From Agapanthus africanus (taxonomy: Eukaryota; Streptophyta; Magnoliopsida; Asparagales; Amaryllidaceae): DNA of 64,000 bases. The DNA is taken from contig CM057338.1 in the NCBI GenBank assembly GCA_030015575.1, forward strand, positions 777,369,864 through 777,433,863, written 5' to 3'. Made by a program: the position numbers and the translations under genes. Below the pieces are notes generated by a model. It saw only the letters and a program-made list of their open reading frames with translations. It was not told where the DNA came from and did not search any database. This document shows, in pieces, positions 44,458 to 56,976 of the stretch. Position 1 is the first letter of the stretch. The number at the start of each line of letters is the position of its first letter.

Positions 44458-46584
44458 GGTAGGGTTCCTAGGCACTCTAACAAGGTTCTACAAGGCATCA
44501 ACCATGCCCGATTCAAAAAAAATTAGCCATGACGAACAACCCTAACCAAGATCGTATACTAGTGATTATGCGAAAACTAGCAAGTAAAACATTTTAACTA
44601 CAAGTGAAAGGGATTACAACCTTTGTAGATCCGGTCATTCACTTCTAAAGCTCCGTGTTGACGTCCCTTCGCTGCGATCATCGGGATCCCGGACTCTAGC
44701 GATGGTTTCTTCGGAGAAATGAGCGGGCTAGGTCGTTGACTTCGAGGCCGAAGATGATCTACGTCAAGGAGACTCAAACTCAATCTCCATCTTCACTAGG
44801 TCAAGAACTTTGTGAAGAGAACACCCTAAACTAAATGGCAAGTAGTAGAAGATGATGAAATAGGAAATGGGTTCACTTTAGATTTGGATTTCTCACTCTA
44901 AATCTTCACTTGAAAATTTTTCTAGCAAGCTTTCTTCTTCTCGAAGAAGAAGATGAAGAAAAGAATAATGAATTATATAAAATGAATAATCAAGTGAAGT
45001 TTATCTTCATGCAACCATGGGTGAGCAAACCTATGTAGAGACTAAACCATAGTTAATTATAATGGTTTGGTTAATGAATATCTTAATCAAGACAAAATGA
45101 GTGGACTTTGTCAAAGGTGCTTCAAGCTTCATAAAGCTTCAAGCCAAGACAAAAGAAGCCACCATTTTGAATAATTAAGATAAATAAAAACCTAAATTAC
45201 AATTAACATGGTGTATGTCACACACACACCCATGTTTGCATGTATCATCAATCATGATACAAACTAGTGCACAAACATATATCACATATACAACTTGTGC
45301 ACATCAAGTGAGAAAATCAATCTTAAGTGAACCAATACTAGTTAATGTAAAGTAATATATCAAATATATAATTATACATTAAATCATTAAATCAACACTT
45401 GATTTAATGATCCGGTCATATCGCATATAACCGACTAATATCTAGTGTATCAATGTATCGAATCAACACTTGATTCGGTAACCCGGCTATATCTCATATA
45501 ACCGTCCGATGATACAAATCGCGAGAATAGAATACAGTATCACAAACTGGTATTATTCTCGGTCCCGCACATATCTCATATGCGCTCCTATTTCGTTTCG
45601 CTTGAGCCAGGAAAGCTCTATATAGGACTCTAAAGACTCGTCAATACGCCGGCAGCAGGTGGTGATCATATCAATCACCCACAAGCCGCAAGCGGTCTGC
45701 CAAACGTAACGGCCACCCGGGTATTGAGCGATCAGAAGATCAACGAGCAAGCCTGCTCACACTCCTGCGAATCCGATCAGTAACACTTACCGCACTGTCC
45801 GGTCTGTTCGTCTGATATGTCGCATATCTTGTCTAGGGGTGGTAAACGTCAGACCCCAGCAGCTTGATAAGTCATGCCGATGTAAGGTCCATAACAAGTA
45901 TGAAACTACTGGTAACACTTACCAGTTAATCAGTGGAACCCTGGCCAGGGATTTCCAGTTATGGCCAGTCGAGCATAGCGCAACATCAACCCCCAATACC
46001 GGGAGAGACGAATCCCCTCCTATCGCTCATTGCCTCCATGTGAATCGGGACTGTACCCAAAAACAACCGGTTTGCACGACTCAGTAGAGCCGTGGTAGGG
46101 TGGAAATCAAAGCACAGTGGGAGACACACAAGACTCTATGACGATCTCGGGTCAACAGACTAAGCTGTACGATTGTCACCAGAGAACTGCCATCTGACGT
46201 GAGGTATAATACTATCTGGGAGTTCTCGGCGAGTCCGTTCAGTGTACCCAGTCTCCACTGAGCACCCGCATACCGTCTCTGATGTCAAACACCAATGGGT
46301 ATGGGATCATCCATCGCTCATCACATGGGTCGAGAAGATATACGCTAGTCTACTCTGGAATATCGATGGCCCGTCTCGATATTCCCACGACTAGGAACAT
46401 TGAATGATGTACTCATGGACTACCCAGGCCCCACTAGTATGATCTGCATCATAGTCCCGCAAGTCGAGTACACATCCTAAGGGCTTTATCAACATGTAAC
46501 AGAGAGAGAGAAAGTACACATGTTAAGATAAAGAGCAACCAGATAGCATTCTATTATGTCGAGCAAGAAATTCCTACCTATATA
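44458..46584 (-). mobile_element. 3' LTR of T7, family D, first part
   Basis: Matches 56977-59172 almost throughout, including the long AT-rich middle. Interrupted after ATATA (46580-46584) by the family A solo LTR. Confidence 0.9.
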
Positions 46585-48729
46585 TGTAAGTTCATGCTAC
46601 CTCTCCCGGTACTTTCGGGCATGCGGAATTTGGTGAAAAACAGTTTTCTAGAGGTGGTAACATGGACTCAAAACCGGATCTTTGTTAAACATCTAACTAA
46701 CAACCTAACTAGGAGTTGTTAACTACTCGGTTAGGGGGTTTATACCTTTCTTATCTCGAACTCCTTCGTCTTCAAGCCTCGATGGTTGTCCGAATCGGCT
46801 TCTCCCCGTCGTCTCCTTGCGCCGAAGATAGATCCACCTGAAAGCTTCTACCTTTGGCTCCTTCTTCGAACTTTGAAGAAACTAGTTCACTCGGTTTGCT
46901 AAACCTTGTGAACTAGAGTGAGTAGAGAAGAGTTTGTTTGGGATTTTATCTATGGTTCTTGGTTCTCAACTCATGAGACAAGTGAACCATAGATTCAAGA
47001 GAGGGAGAGAAAGAGGAGGAAGATGAGAGCTCAAGAACAAGAGAGAGAATGAGCATGAAAGAATGAGAGAAGACTTTTCTCATTTGGCTCTCATAATCCA
47101 TAACCATCATAACACATCATAGCAATCAAGTATTATGTGATGGTTTAAGCAACAATAGCCATATCATTTCATGCACTCATTTTGCACAAGAGAGCAAGCA
47201 AGCAAAAGTCTTTGCCATAAAATGATAGCTATTGTTATCATGATGGTCAACTAGTCAAGCCTAGTCAACCGGTCAACAAAGTTAACAAGTCAACAAAGTC
47301 AACCCCTCAACAACCATGTCACCATAATACTTAATTAATATAATTGTTAATCATATATCATATTCTCATTAGGGTTGAGCAGAAAGTCAATAGTCAACGG
47401 TCAACGGTCAACAACCCTAATGAGAATCCTATGCCTCTGTCTCTTCGTCAACTGTGCATACACACCCGCATCCGCGTTCCGAGGAACACGGATGCATACT
47501 GGATAAAACCAATCCCAAAAGGTACACTAGGATCTGGCTTAAACCAAAGCCCGCTAGTGTAAACTGTCCGGACACTGTACGTGCACAAGTGCACGGATGT
47601 GACTGAACCCTGTCGCAAAACCATGCGACCTGTCGCAAAACCATGCGACCTCTACTCTTTTGCCTAAAGGAGAATAGCTTTCTATGTGGGACTCTAAAGA
47701 CTCGACACTATGCTGGCAGTGGGTTTAACCACAGACCGCAAGTGGCACTAGCTGTGCGTAACGGTCCCCAGGTAGATGCCGACAAGAAGACTGACGAGGT
47801 GAAACCCATCTGAACTCCTACTGAGCCTGAATGTGACAATCTCCGTACAGTCCGGTCTGTTCGTCTGATACATCGCATGGCGGGCCTAGGGGGGCGGTAA
47901 ACGTCAGTCCCCTAATAGCGGTACAAGTCGTGTCGGAGTGAAGCCCAATACACCCTGAGATAACACTGGAAGCCTACCAGTATATCCCGCTTGCCCTGGC
48001 CAGGGACTACTCGTGTAATGGCTCTCCTAGACACAGCGCGATGTCAACCCCCAATACCGGGAGAGATGAATCCTGTCTAACCATCACTGCCTCCAAGTGC
48101 TTCGGGACTGCACCCAACTACTACCTGTTTGCACGACTCCTTTGAACCGTGGTAGGGTAGTAATCAAAGTACAGTGGGAACACACTCGAGGCGAAGTGAC
48201 AGTGTCAAGTCAGCGGACTAAGCTGTACTCATGTCACCTGGGAACTGATAACTGACGATAGGTATAATACCAACCGGTCAGTTCCCGACGAGTCCTGTCC
48301 AGTGTACTCGTAACCCAACGAGCACCCGCATACTATCTCCAGTACGACGTACTGACGGCTGTGGGACATACCGTCTCCCACAATGGGATGAGAAGCGCAT
48401 GCTCTAGTCTACTCCGGAGTATCGATGCCCTGTCTCGATAGTCCTGTGACTAGGGACCTGCATAAGGATGTGCTTATAGATTACCCAGCCCCACTAGTGT
48501 GACTGCCAACACAACGCTGGTAATCAAGCAAAGATCCTAAGGGCTCCACTAATGTGCATAGGTGATATACTAAAATAAACACATGTACACATTGAAGTAG
48601 AAACAAACCAAGTAGCATACAACTATTTTGAGCAAGATTGTATATACAAGGTGAATATCCCAAGCTTCCATTAAGTAATATACAAACTAGTATGATACAG
48701 TAATGGCCTCTAGGGCATATACACCAACA
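46585..48729 (-). mobile_element. Solo LTR, family A
   Basis: 2,145 bp, TGTAAGTTCATGC...ACCAACA, flanked by ATATA at 46580-46584 and 48730-48734. Removing it restores CCTACCTATATATGTCCCAG, as seen intact at 53579-53598. No internal region remains, so it arose by LTR-LTR recombination. It is very similar to the T4 LTRs, including the 20-bp duplication (47611-47650), the W-box array (about 47255-47420) and the 16-bp inverted repeat. Confidence 0.93.
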
Positions 48730-48734
48730 ATATA

Positions 48735-48804
48735 TGTCCCAGCATCCACTACAATATGCATCTCATGTAAAGTAATGGCCTCTAGGGCATACATATAACT
48801 AACA
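48735..48804 (-). mobile_element. 3' LTR of T7, second part
   Basis: The remaining 70 bp of the family D LTR, ending ...ATAACTAACA against the polypurine tract. Confidence 0.9.
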
Positions 48805-48819
48805 ATCTCCCACTTACAC
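48805..48819 (-). promoter_or_regulatory. Polypurine tract of T7
   Basis: GTGTAAGTGGGAGAT in element sense, one base different from the other elements. Confidence 0.88.
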
Positions 48820-51440
48820 TAGGGCCATCTGTAGCAGTGGTTGTAGTATCTCATACTCAACCATCCTATAAAAGTCTCTCTGGGAAAAGGCATTTGTGAG
48901 TGGATCCGCCGTGTTGTCCTCTGAGCCTACTCTCCTAACCTCGACCACCCTGGAGATCAACTATCTCCATGATCAGGAGATACTGCCTTGGAATATGTCT
49001 GGGTCACCGATGGGACCGGGGTTCCTGGGCCAAAGCCACACTTCCATTGTCACATAATGGTAGGAACCTAGTTCATCTCATGAACCAATATACACCCAAA
49101 CTGCCTCTTTGGTAGTATCTTTGATAGCGATGTCACCAGCCTTTATCGTCAAGTTTGCCACGGTATCTCTCTTGGAACTCTTCCAACATATCGTCCATCC
49201 ACTGAGGGTAAAGACAATGCCTGCGACTGACATTCAGTCGTCCTTATCACCCTGGAACTTTTCCAGTGATTCTCCCCAGGATCAACTGATAACATTTCAC
49301 TACAACTAGTGAGAATCCTAACATCCAATTAGATCTATCTCATAGATCCAAAACCCAGGATTTAGGAGGTATCACTTTGATCCTATATGGAGAATCCATG
49401 TGATAAGAGGAGATTGACCGAGCGTAGCAAAGGAAATTCTTTTCCTATCAAGAGTATGTTGTCCACGTACAATACGAGTATGACCACCTTACTCTCTACT
49501 ACCTTTTTGTATATACAAGGTTCATCTACTATTTTGATGAAGTCAAACTCTTTGACTACCATATCAAAACGGATGTTCCAACTCCGCGATGCCTGCTTTA
49601 TCACACAAAGCATCTTGCACACGTTTCCGCTGCTCCCACTATTTACGAAGCCCTCTGGCTAAGTTCTTATAGACGCTTTCTTCTAAATCAATATTTAGAA
49701 AAGCAGTCATGACACCCAACCACTAGATATCGTAATCATGTTATGTAGCAATGGAAAGTAGGATCCGGATGGACTTAAGCACAGCCACTAGAAAAGGTTT
49801 CATCATTATCCACGCCTGATCGATGACGAAAACCTTTAACAAGTCTAGCTTTGAAAGTCTCAACTTTTCCATCTACACCAAGTAATCTTCTCAAGATATA
49901 CTTGCTCCTGATGGGGATTTAACCCTTCAGATATAGCATCCAAAGTCCATACTTTGTTGGTGTACATGGATTCCATCTCAGATCGCAAAGCATCCAGCCA
50001 TTCTTACAGAGTCCCTACTCTTGATGGCCTGCTTGAAACTAGTTGGGTCATTATCTCATGATGCAATCCTCGCTCCCACTGTCATCGAGAAACCGAAGTA
50101 TCTCTCAGGCGGATGAGGAACCCTGCTAGATCGGCGGAGAGGCTGAGGTTTGTCAGAATCTATTGAATCTTTTGGTTCTACCAAATCATCTGCTGTAGTT
50201 TGTATAGCTGGAACTCCTTCCAGTTCTACAGAACTAACTTTGCCTCGAGCTTGTCCGGATTTTGCTTTTAGACATAGGCCGGATAACCCTAAATCTTAAC
50301 AAACTTAAGATATAGGTTCTTCCCATTCCATATCACATATGAAGTGGTAGGCAATGGATTTGATTGGAACCCAATTCAATAGGTATGCAGCTTCTCAAGT
50401 GCATAACCCCAAAAAGAAACAGGAAACTCTGTAGTACTCATCATAGAGCGCACCATAACACATAGGGTGTGATTGCTCCGCCCCGATACACCGACGTGCT
50501 ATGGTGTATACGGAGGAGTAATGCTGAGAGAGAATCTCATTCTCCTTTAGAATAGTCCAGGAATCCCGTGCCCAAGTATTCTCCTCCCTGATCACATCAA
50601 AGGACATAATACTTATACCCGTTTTTGGTTCTCTACTTCTAACTTATATTCGGTGATTATCTCAAAAGTTTCGGACTTGTGTTTCAACAGGAACATATGT
50701 CTGAATCTAGAGAGATCATCAGTGAATGTAATGAAGTACAAAGAACCAGTCCTGGCATATGTAGACTGGGGACCTTCATACATTACTATGTATCAGTCCC
50801 AAGAGCTCGCTAACTCTTTCTCGGTTTCCAGTAAACGGAGCTATGGTCATCTTATATTTGTGACATGACTGGCAAGTTTCATAAGATGTAAATTTAAACT
50901 GATTTAAATATGCATCTAAATGTAACTTAGCTAGTCGGGTCGCATTGATATGACCTAGTCTATAATGCCTTAAGAAGAATTCGTTCATTTCTGAACTCTT
51001 CCTCTTGTGTGTGTTCCGTACATTAAGAACTGTAGTTTGATTTAGAACGTCAATGCTTTTAGATAACGTACCTGAACCGATCAACTCTTTATATAGGAAA
51101 TGTTCAAAACATTATCCAACAATACAAAATTATATCATTTCTTTACCTTTAAAGAGACTGATATGATGTTGTATATCAGGTTCGGTATCTAATAACATTC
51201 ATTCAGAATCAATGTATTCTGGTAATACAGGGTGATAGTGACCAACAGACTTGGCTGCAACACTTGCACCTTTTTCTGTCTCATGAAACATATCACCCGT
51301 TCTCAGTTCTCTACCTATCTGTAGCCCATGTAACAAATTACATATGTGGGATCCTGATCCGGTATCTCATACCCAGGACGTAAAGGATACTGAGAAACAG
51401 TTCTTTGTAATGAACACACCCGAAGAAGATGCATCATCAT
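48820..51440 (-). pseudogene. Decayed Copia pol of T7
   Basis: Better preserved than T3, T5 and T6 but full of stops and frameshifts. In element sense: protease relic near 51330-51420, with a TGA just before DTGSGSHIC; pre-integrase frame 51084-50776 with HYRLGH and CQSC, ending HSNV where T4 has HSDV; integrase pieces at 50395-50607; reverse-transcriptase frame 49622-49383 with KQASRSWN and LYVDNILLIG, where the second catalytic Asp of YVDD is Asn; RNase H fragments near 49100-49260; and ADP-type end near 48890-48910. Loss of both an integrase Asp and a reverse-transcriptase Asp means no active enzyme. Confidence 0.88.
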
Positions 51441-51445
51441 GCACT

Positions 51446-53658
51446 TGTAGGGTTCCTAGGAACACTAATGAGGTCTCACAAGTGATCAAACATGGCTAAT
51501 TCAAAATTTTCCATGTGCCTACAAACCCTAATACGGATCATTAACTAGATGTATAGACGATGCAAGCAAGTAAATAACTTTATTGCTAAAGGAAAGTAAC
51601 TACAACCTTTATAGATCCGGTCCTCCACTTCCTTAGCTCCGCATAGATGTCCCTCCGCTGTACATATCGAATCCCGGACTCTAGCATCGGCTTCATCGGA
51701 GAAATGGGCGGGCTAGGTCGTCGACTTCGATGTCGAAGATGATCTACGTCGATGCAACTCAAGATCAAACTCCAACTTCACCAAGTCATGAAACTTGTGA
51801 AGAAAACACCCTATACTACTTGGCAAGTGGTAGAAGATGAAGAAATAGGAAGCGGGTTCACTTTAGAATTTGATTTCTCACTCTTTTTCTCAAGTTGCCA
51901 TTAAAGGTTGCAAGCTTTTCTTCTTGTTGAAGATGAAGAAGAAGAAGAAAAAGAATATGATAAGTCTTTTCCAAATAGAAAATAAAATGAATACTTATCA
52001 TATACCAACCATGGTTAAGTGTAGAGACTAAACTAGGGTTAGGTGAATGGTTAGGTTAAGGGAAGCAAACAAAATGGTCAAGCTTTCAACACTTCATGAA
52101 GCTTCATGAAAGAAACAAAGAAAGCCACCATTTCTATTTATCTTTTGCAAAATAAATAAACAAAATAATTAAATGAATAAGTAAACAAAACCCTAACCAT
52201 TCATATAACCATGGTTTAATCATACACACTAACTCAAGTTAGCATGTATCATCAAACATGATACAAACAAGTGCACAAAAGTATATCACATATACAACTT
52301 GTGTACTTCAAGTGAGAAAATCCATTTAAAGTGAACAAATACTAGTTAATGCAAATTATTATATCAAATATATAATTATGCATTAAATCATTAAATCAAT
52401 GCTTGATTTAACGATCCGGTCATATCGCATATAACCGACTAGTATCCAATGTATCGACTTATCGAATCAGTCCTCGATTCGATAACTAGGTTATATCGCA
52501 TACAACCATTCGATACATTCATCGCGAGAATAGAATACGGTATCACATACACGCATTATTCTCGGTCCCGCACATATCTCATATGCGCTCCTATTTCGTT
52601 TCGCTTGAGCCAGGAAACCTCTGTGTAGGACTCTAAAGACTCGTCAATACGCCGGCAGCAGATGATGATCATATCAAGCACCCACAAGCCGCAAGCGGTG
52701 TGCTAAACGTAACGGCCACCCGTGTATTGAGCGATCAGAAGATCGACGAACAAGCCCGCTCACACTCCTGTGAATCCAACCAGTAACACTTACCGTACAG
52801 TCCGGTCTGTTCGTCTGATATGTCGCATATCTCGCCTAGGGGTGGTAAACGTCAGACCCCAATAGCTTGACAAGTCATGCCGACGTGAGGTCCATAACAA
52901 TCGTGAAACTACTGATAACTCTTACCAGTATATCACTACAACCCTGACCAGGGATTTCCTGTTATGGCCAGTCGAGCATAGCGCAACATCAACCCCCAAT
53001 ACCGGGAGAGACGAATCCCCTCCTATCGCTCATTGCCTCCATGTGAATCGGGACTGTACCTAAAAACCACCTGTTTGCACGACTCAGTAGAGCCGTGGTA
53101 GGGTGGAAATCAAAGCACAGTGGGAGACACACAAGACTCTATGACGATCTCGGGTCAACAGACTAAGCTGTACCAGTGTCACCAGAGAACTGCCATCTGA
53201 GGTGAGGTATAATACCATCTGGGAGTTCTCGGCGAGTCCGTTCAGTGTACCCAGTCTCCACTGAGCACCCGCATACCATCTCTGATGTCAAACACCAATG
53301 GATATGGGATCATCCATCGCCCATCACATGGGTCGAGAAGATATACGCTAGTCTACTCTGGAATATCGATGCCCCGTCTCAATATTCCCACGACTAGGAA
53401 CATTGAAGGATGTACTCATGGACTATCCAGGCCCCACTAGTATGATCTGCATCATAGTCCAGGAAGTCGAGTACACATCCTAAGGGCTTTATCAACATGT
53501 AATCAGAGAGACAGAGAGTATACATGTTAAGATAAAGAGCAACCAGATAGCGTACTATCATGTCGAGCAAGAAAGTCCTACCTATATATGTCCCAGCATC
53601 CACTACAATATACATCCAATGTACAGTAATGGCCTCTAGGGCATACATATAACTAACA
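51446..53658 (-). mobile_element. Solo LTR, family D
   Basis: 2,213 bp, TGTAGGGTTCCTAGG...ATAACTAACA, flanked by GCACT at 51441-51445 and 53659-53663. It resembles but is clearly distinct from the T7 LTRs. Its insertion falls in the gag/protease part of T7, whose frame reads across once the LTR and one GCACT are disregarded. Confidence 0.93.
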
Positions 53659-53663
53659 GCACT

Positions 53664-53821
53664 TTCTTCGTTTGGGCGGCACGGGAATTCTGGTAATCCC
53701 CAATTTCCTGCTCTGTCTTATAACAATTATAAGTTGGAGCAGGACCAACGTTTCCCAGCTCAGCATAACAAGCGGGTTCGGTCAATACATCTATATTACT
53801 ATCTTGATTAAGGCGTGACAT
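53664..53821 (-). pseudogene. Capsid-less gag remnant of T7
   Basis: From the ATG at 53821 a frame of about 52 codons begins MSRLNQDSNIDVLTEPACY and reaches the solo-LTR insertion point with a lysine-rich stretch. On the far side of the LTR the same frame leads within about 20 codons to SGVFITKNCF, equivalent to the SGVCVIENCL that precedes the T4 protease. The capsid domain and the zinc knuckle are therefore absent: a large in-frame gag deletion, not the result of the solo LTR. The start context matches the gag stubs of T3, T5 and T6. Confidence 0.7.
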
Positions 53822-54274
53822 GGTCGCTACTTGGAGAGAGAGAAAAGAAAACACTCTGCGTGCGCTCTTGCAAGATTAGATTGGTTATATATTTTATCTA
53901 ATCAGGATGGCTCCCACTGTTTTTATCAAATCCTCCTTCAAACCCTAAAAGGAAAGACTAGCCGGGATTAATTACACTCTACAAGTTCGCCAATCTTTCG
54001 GCCAGGCCAGTGCCGGTACTTTGAGGGAGGTTCCTCGTGCTTTCGCACGGACCTAATTAAAATAAATCTCGTTTTTCCAGGGGCGTAACCCCGTTGACAC
54101 CTTTCTAGACACCTACTTGATCGGTTAATTGTAAAGTGCAAAACTCTCCCAGGAGTAACAATTACTCACAGTGGGTAACGGGATCTAACTATCATATAGA
54201 AGGTATACAATCTCAATGCAAATTTCAACACTTGAAACTGCCGATAAAGGTTTTTACCCCTAGCACTTATGACC

Positions 54275-54460
54275 TTAACTATGGTCAACAAATCATAAGC
54301 ACTAGTCAAGCTCTACCCGTCATTTCATGATTAATTAGACCCACCCACATGACCCTTAACTAAGGTCAACAAAGTCACGCGACTGTCCTAACTAATCGCA
54401 TCTATGCTATGTAGGAAGACATCACTTAGCTACCGTACAATGTGCCTTGACTATGGTCAA
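54275..54460 (-). repeat. Three mini-hairpins of T7 leader
   Basis: Plus strand TTAAC-TATG-GTCAA (54275-54288), TTAAC-TAAG-GTCAA (54356-54369) and TTGAC-TATG-GTCAA (54447-54460). In element sense the first two have TTGAC pairing with GTTAA, keeping the stem through a G-U pair. Confidence 0.8.
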
Positions 54461-54619
54461 CAAACACAGCACGAATACTAAGTACTCTACTTCCTAAATT
54501 GACTGAGGGTTGCGGATGGTTTTTAAGAAAACCTTTAACGCTTTGAACTTGATCTCGTTGCAGAATCAAATGGTTTTTAAATGGAGCGTTTTTTAGGCTT
54601 TTGCTAGTTTTGCTAAAGA

Positions 54620-54786
54620 GGTCACTCCCGGTGAAGGGATCTCGGCTCTTTCCTCGTCCAATGTGATGCAGGATATTCACAATACCACTATGCAAAGCAA
54701 GAACTAGAAAAGCAGTCAAAAGAAAAATCGAAGGTTGTAGCATCTAGTCATTACTAAAGAGGTCACTCCCGGTGAAGAGATCTCGG
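54620..54786 (-). repeat. Two copies of the conserved leader box (T7)
   Basis: GGTCACTCCCGGTGAAG(G/A) followed by GATCTCGG-type ends at 54620-54645 and 54761-54786, about 141 bp apart. Confidence 0.85.
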
Positions 54787-55593
54787 CTCTTTCCTTATCG
54801 AATAAGGTGCTGGATGTTCTACAAGGAACACCGCTATGCAAAGCAACAATTAGAGCTACCTGATTTTTGAAATTCGATTCCACAACATCATTTTAGGTTT
54901 ATTTTCTTTCATTAATCTCATTAATGAATGTCCCATCATTTAAGTCCACCTAAACATCACAGATAAATACAACGTACACTTATGTCATCCGCATTCGCCT
55001 CGATGTCCCGTCTGCACCGTTAGGTTAAGTAACTAACGGCAGAGCGGGGCAGGGCTAGCGCGGGTGTAAAACATAAGCAACGTCTATATAATATATCATA
55101 TATACTATAAACAGTATCTATCTGAACATATCACATGATCACATCACAGGTAACGCAGCAGAAAATATCATATGAAATATTGGATATACTAGGACGTCCG
55201 TGTTTTATTTTGAGCCTATATAAAATACGGATTCCACGGTCGTGATGAATAGCGAATCCCACACCCCTAGACCCCAACGAGAGCGGCAAGCAACCCTGCC
55301 AATTCTAGAGTTAGGAGACCCGAACTCGACTCCTCGAGATGGTCTCCTACTGGACCCTAAAACCCGGTTACTTGTGCTCCTCTCCTTGGGTCTATCCTAA
55401 TGCGGAAAAGTAAATAATATACAATGGTGACATCATCCTCAGCCCGGAAGTGCCCCAATAAAAGAATATTACATACAAGTTTTTACATGAATGAAAAAGA
55501 AAAACACTCATCTCACATAAAAAAAACCCGGCTATTCAAACACGACGATCCAATATAACATATCCAGCAACACATAACATCACATGTCATCAA

Positions 55594-55669
55594 CGTAAGT
55601 TAATATGCCCATCTCAATTGTCGTTGACATATAGCAAAGAAACCGGCGATATCACATATTACACTTACG
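55594..55669 (-). other. SL2 outer stem of T7 leader
   Basis: CGTAAGT (55594-55600) with ACTTACG (55663-55669), and AATATG (55602-55607) with CATATT (55655-55660). The same stem is in T8 at 63249-63324. Confidence 0.7.
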
Positions 55670-56731
55670 GTCGCAGAAAAGAAAGTGTAAAACTACAACA
55701 GTTGGAATCCGCAACCTCTTTAGATATCGCATGCCTAACTATATGAATTCCTAAGACATCGCATGCCTAACTATTATAAACCCCGCATTTTAGTCTCAAC
55801 ATCGAAAACTCTATTCAATATCAAGTCGGGCAATTCAACAAGATTCCTGACATCCTGATCGAATGCTCGTCGCAAACTTTAGTAGACGGCCGTACCCCCG
55901 GATACCGTCGACGAAGTGCACTAAGGCGGAACACCGCTGCCGCGAGCACCCGAACGGATGCTTTTGACTATGGGGTTCTCCTACAGTCACTTGGCCGGGG
56001 CTATGGGGCATGGCTATCTATTAAGTTTACCCGGCGAGTATCCGCTTACTTTACGTGATTGCGACGGACTTTTGATCGCATCAAAATCCCGTGGCAACCG
56101 ATCAAATGAGACTAAACTGCTATGTTTATAACATTCAAATTAGTTATCTCATAACTACTTGTGGATTCAAAATATTGTATCACGTTCCAGATAAATAGAC
56201 AATGTTAAACATTGCGATCGAATAATAAAACACCCAAGTTTTCCCAAATAGCTCAACACTTGAAATAAGTTTAAAAACATCCATTTCATACCACAGTACC
56301 AACGGTCCAGCTGTAGAAGGGTCAAGCCAACGCCTCATATGTGGCACGCCGTACTCCCCAAAACCCTAAGGTTCAAAAGGCAGTTCAAGACGGTCACATA
56401 ATCGAGTTAAGGTTTGTTGTCTTCTAGAGGGTCCATCGCGTTACTTGCACGACTTAGAACGTTCTTAAACTTCGGAAAAATCCAACACTTGGAAATTTTC
56501 CGGCAGGGGAAAAAGTGAGTTATTGATATCCGGTCGAACTTTTTAACACGATCTAAAAATTACCCGGACAAACTAAACAAAGTTAAATTATCCGATCGAA
56601 TAAACGAGTCCCCAATACAACCCTAAGAAAACTCAACACTTGAGTGGAATTAAAAAATTCCCAGAAAAAATTGACAAGAAAGGACCTAAGAATAAATATA
56701 TGAAGTATGAGGGACTAAGTCATAATTTGGG

Positions 56732-56776
56732 CCGCGGAACCGCCGCCAAACCCTTGGTTTGGCCGCGGTTCCGCGG
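56732..56776 (-). other. SL1 stem-loop of T7 leader
   Basis: Arms of 21 nt with one mismatch: the left arm begins CCGCGGAACCGC, the right arm ends GCGGTTCCGCGG, and the apical part is CCAAACC/GGTTTGG with a CTT loop. It lies about 187 nt after the PBS. Confidence 0.88.
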
Positions 56777-56962
56777 TCATATAGACGAATCAGTGGGCCG
56801 TACTTCACAGTGATTCTTGGTTTTTCCTGCTTACTTTTCTGAGCATTTTTAATTCATAAAAAATCACGATTTCAAAAAATGTACAGAGAAGGGTATTCGT
56901 CGGGGTTTACGGGTTCGATCGGACTTCAAACTTCCTCTAGATTTCGTGTAAATCTCTAGCTT

Positions 56963-56975
56963 GGCTCTGATACCA
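56963..56975 (-). promoter_or_regulatory. Primer-binding site of T7 (initiator tRNA-Met type)
   Basis: TGGTATCAGAGCC in element sense, one base from the 5' LTR. Confidence 0.93.
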
Positions 56976-56976
56976 C

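Larger units (their letters stand above)
53822..56962 (-). other. 5' leader of T7
   Basis: About 3.1 kb, non-coding. From the PBS: SL1 (56732-56776), a block of roughly 0.9 kb found only in family D elements (about 55670-56500, also at 62460-63230 in T8), SL2 (55594-55669), the GCTCTGCCGTTAG-type GC-rich block near 55020-55060, paired conserved boxes (54620-54786) and three mini-hairpins (54275-54460). Close to gag is a CT-rich tract. No ORF here is shared with T8 in a way that suggests a protein. Confidence 0.82.

Noticed and set aside
56963..56975. tRNA gene at the GGCTCTGATACCA sites
   Set aside because: Only the 13-nt complement of the tRNA 3' end is present, next to LTR ends. These are primer-binding sites.
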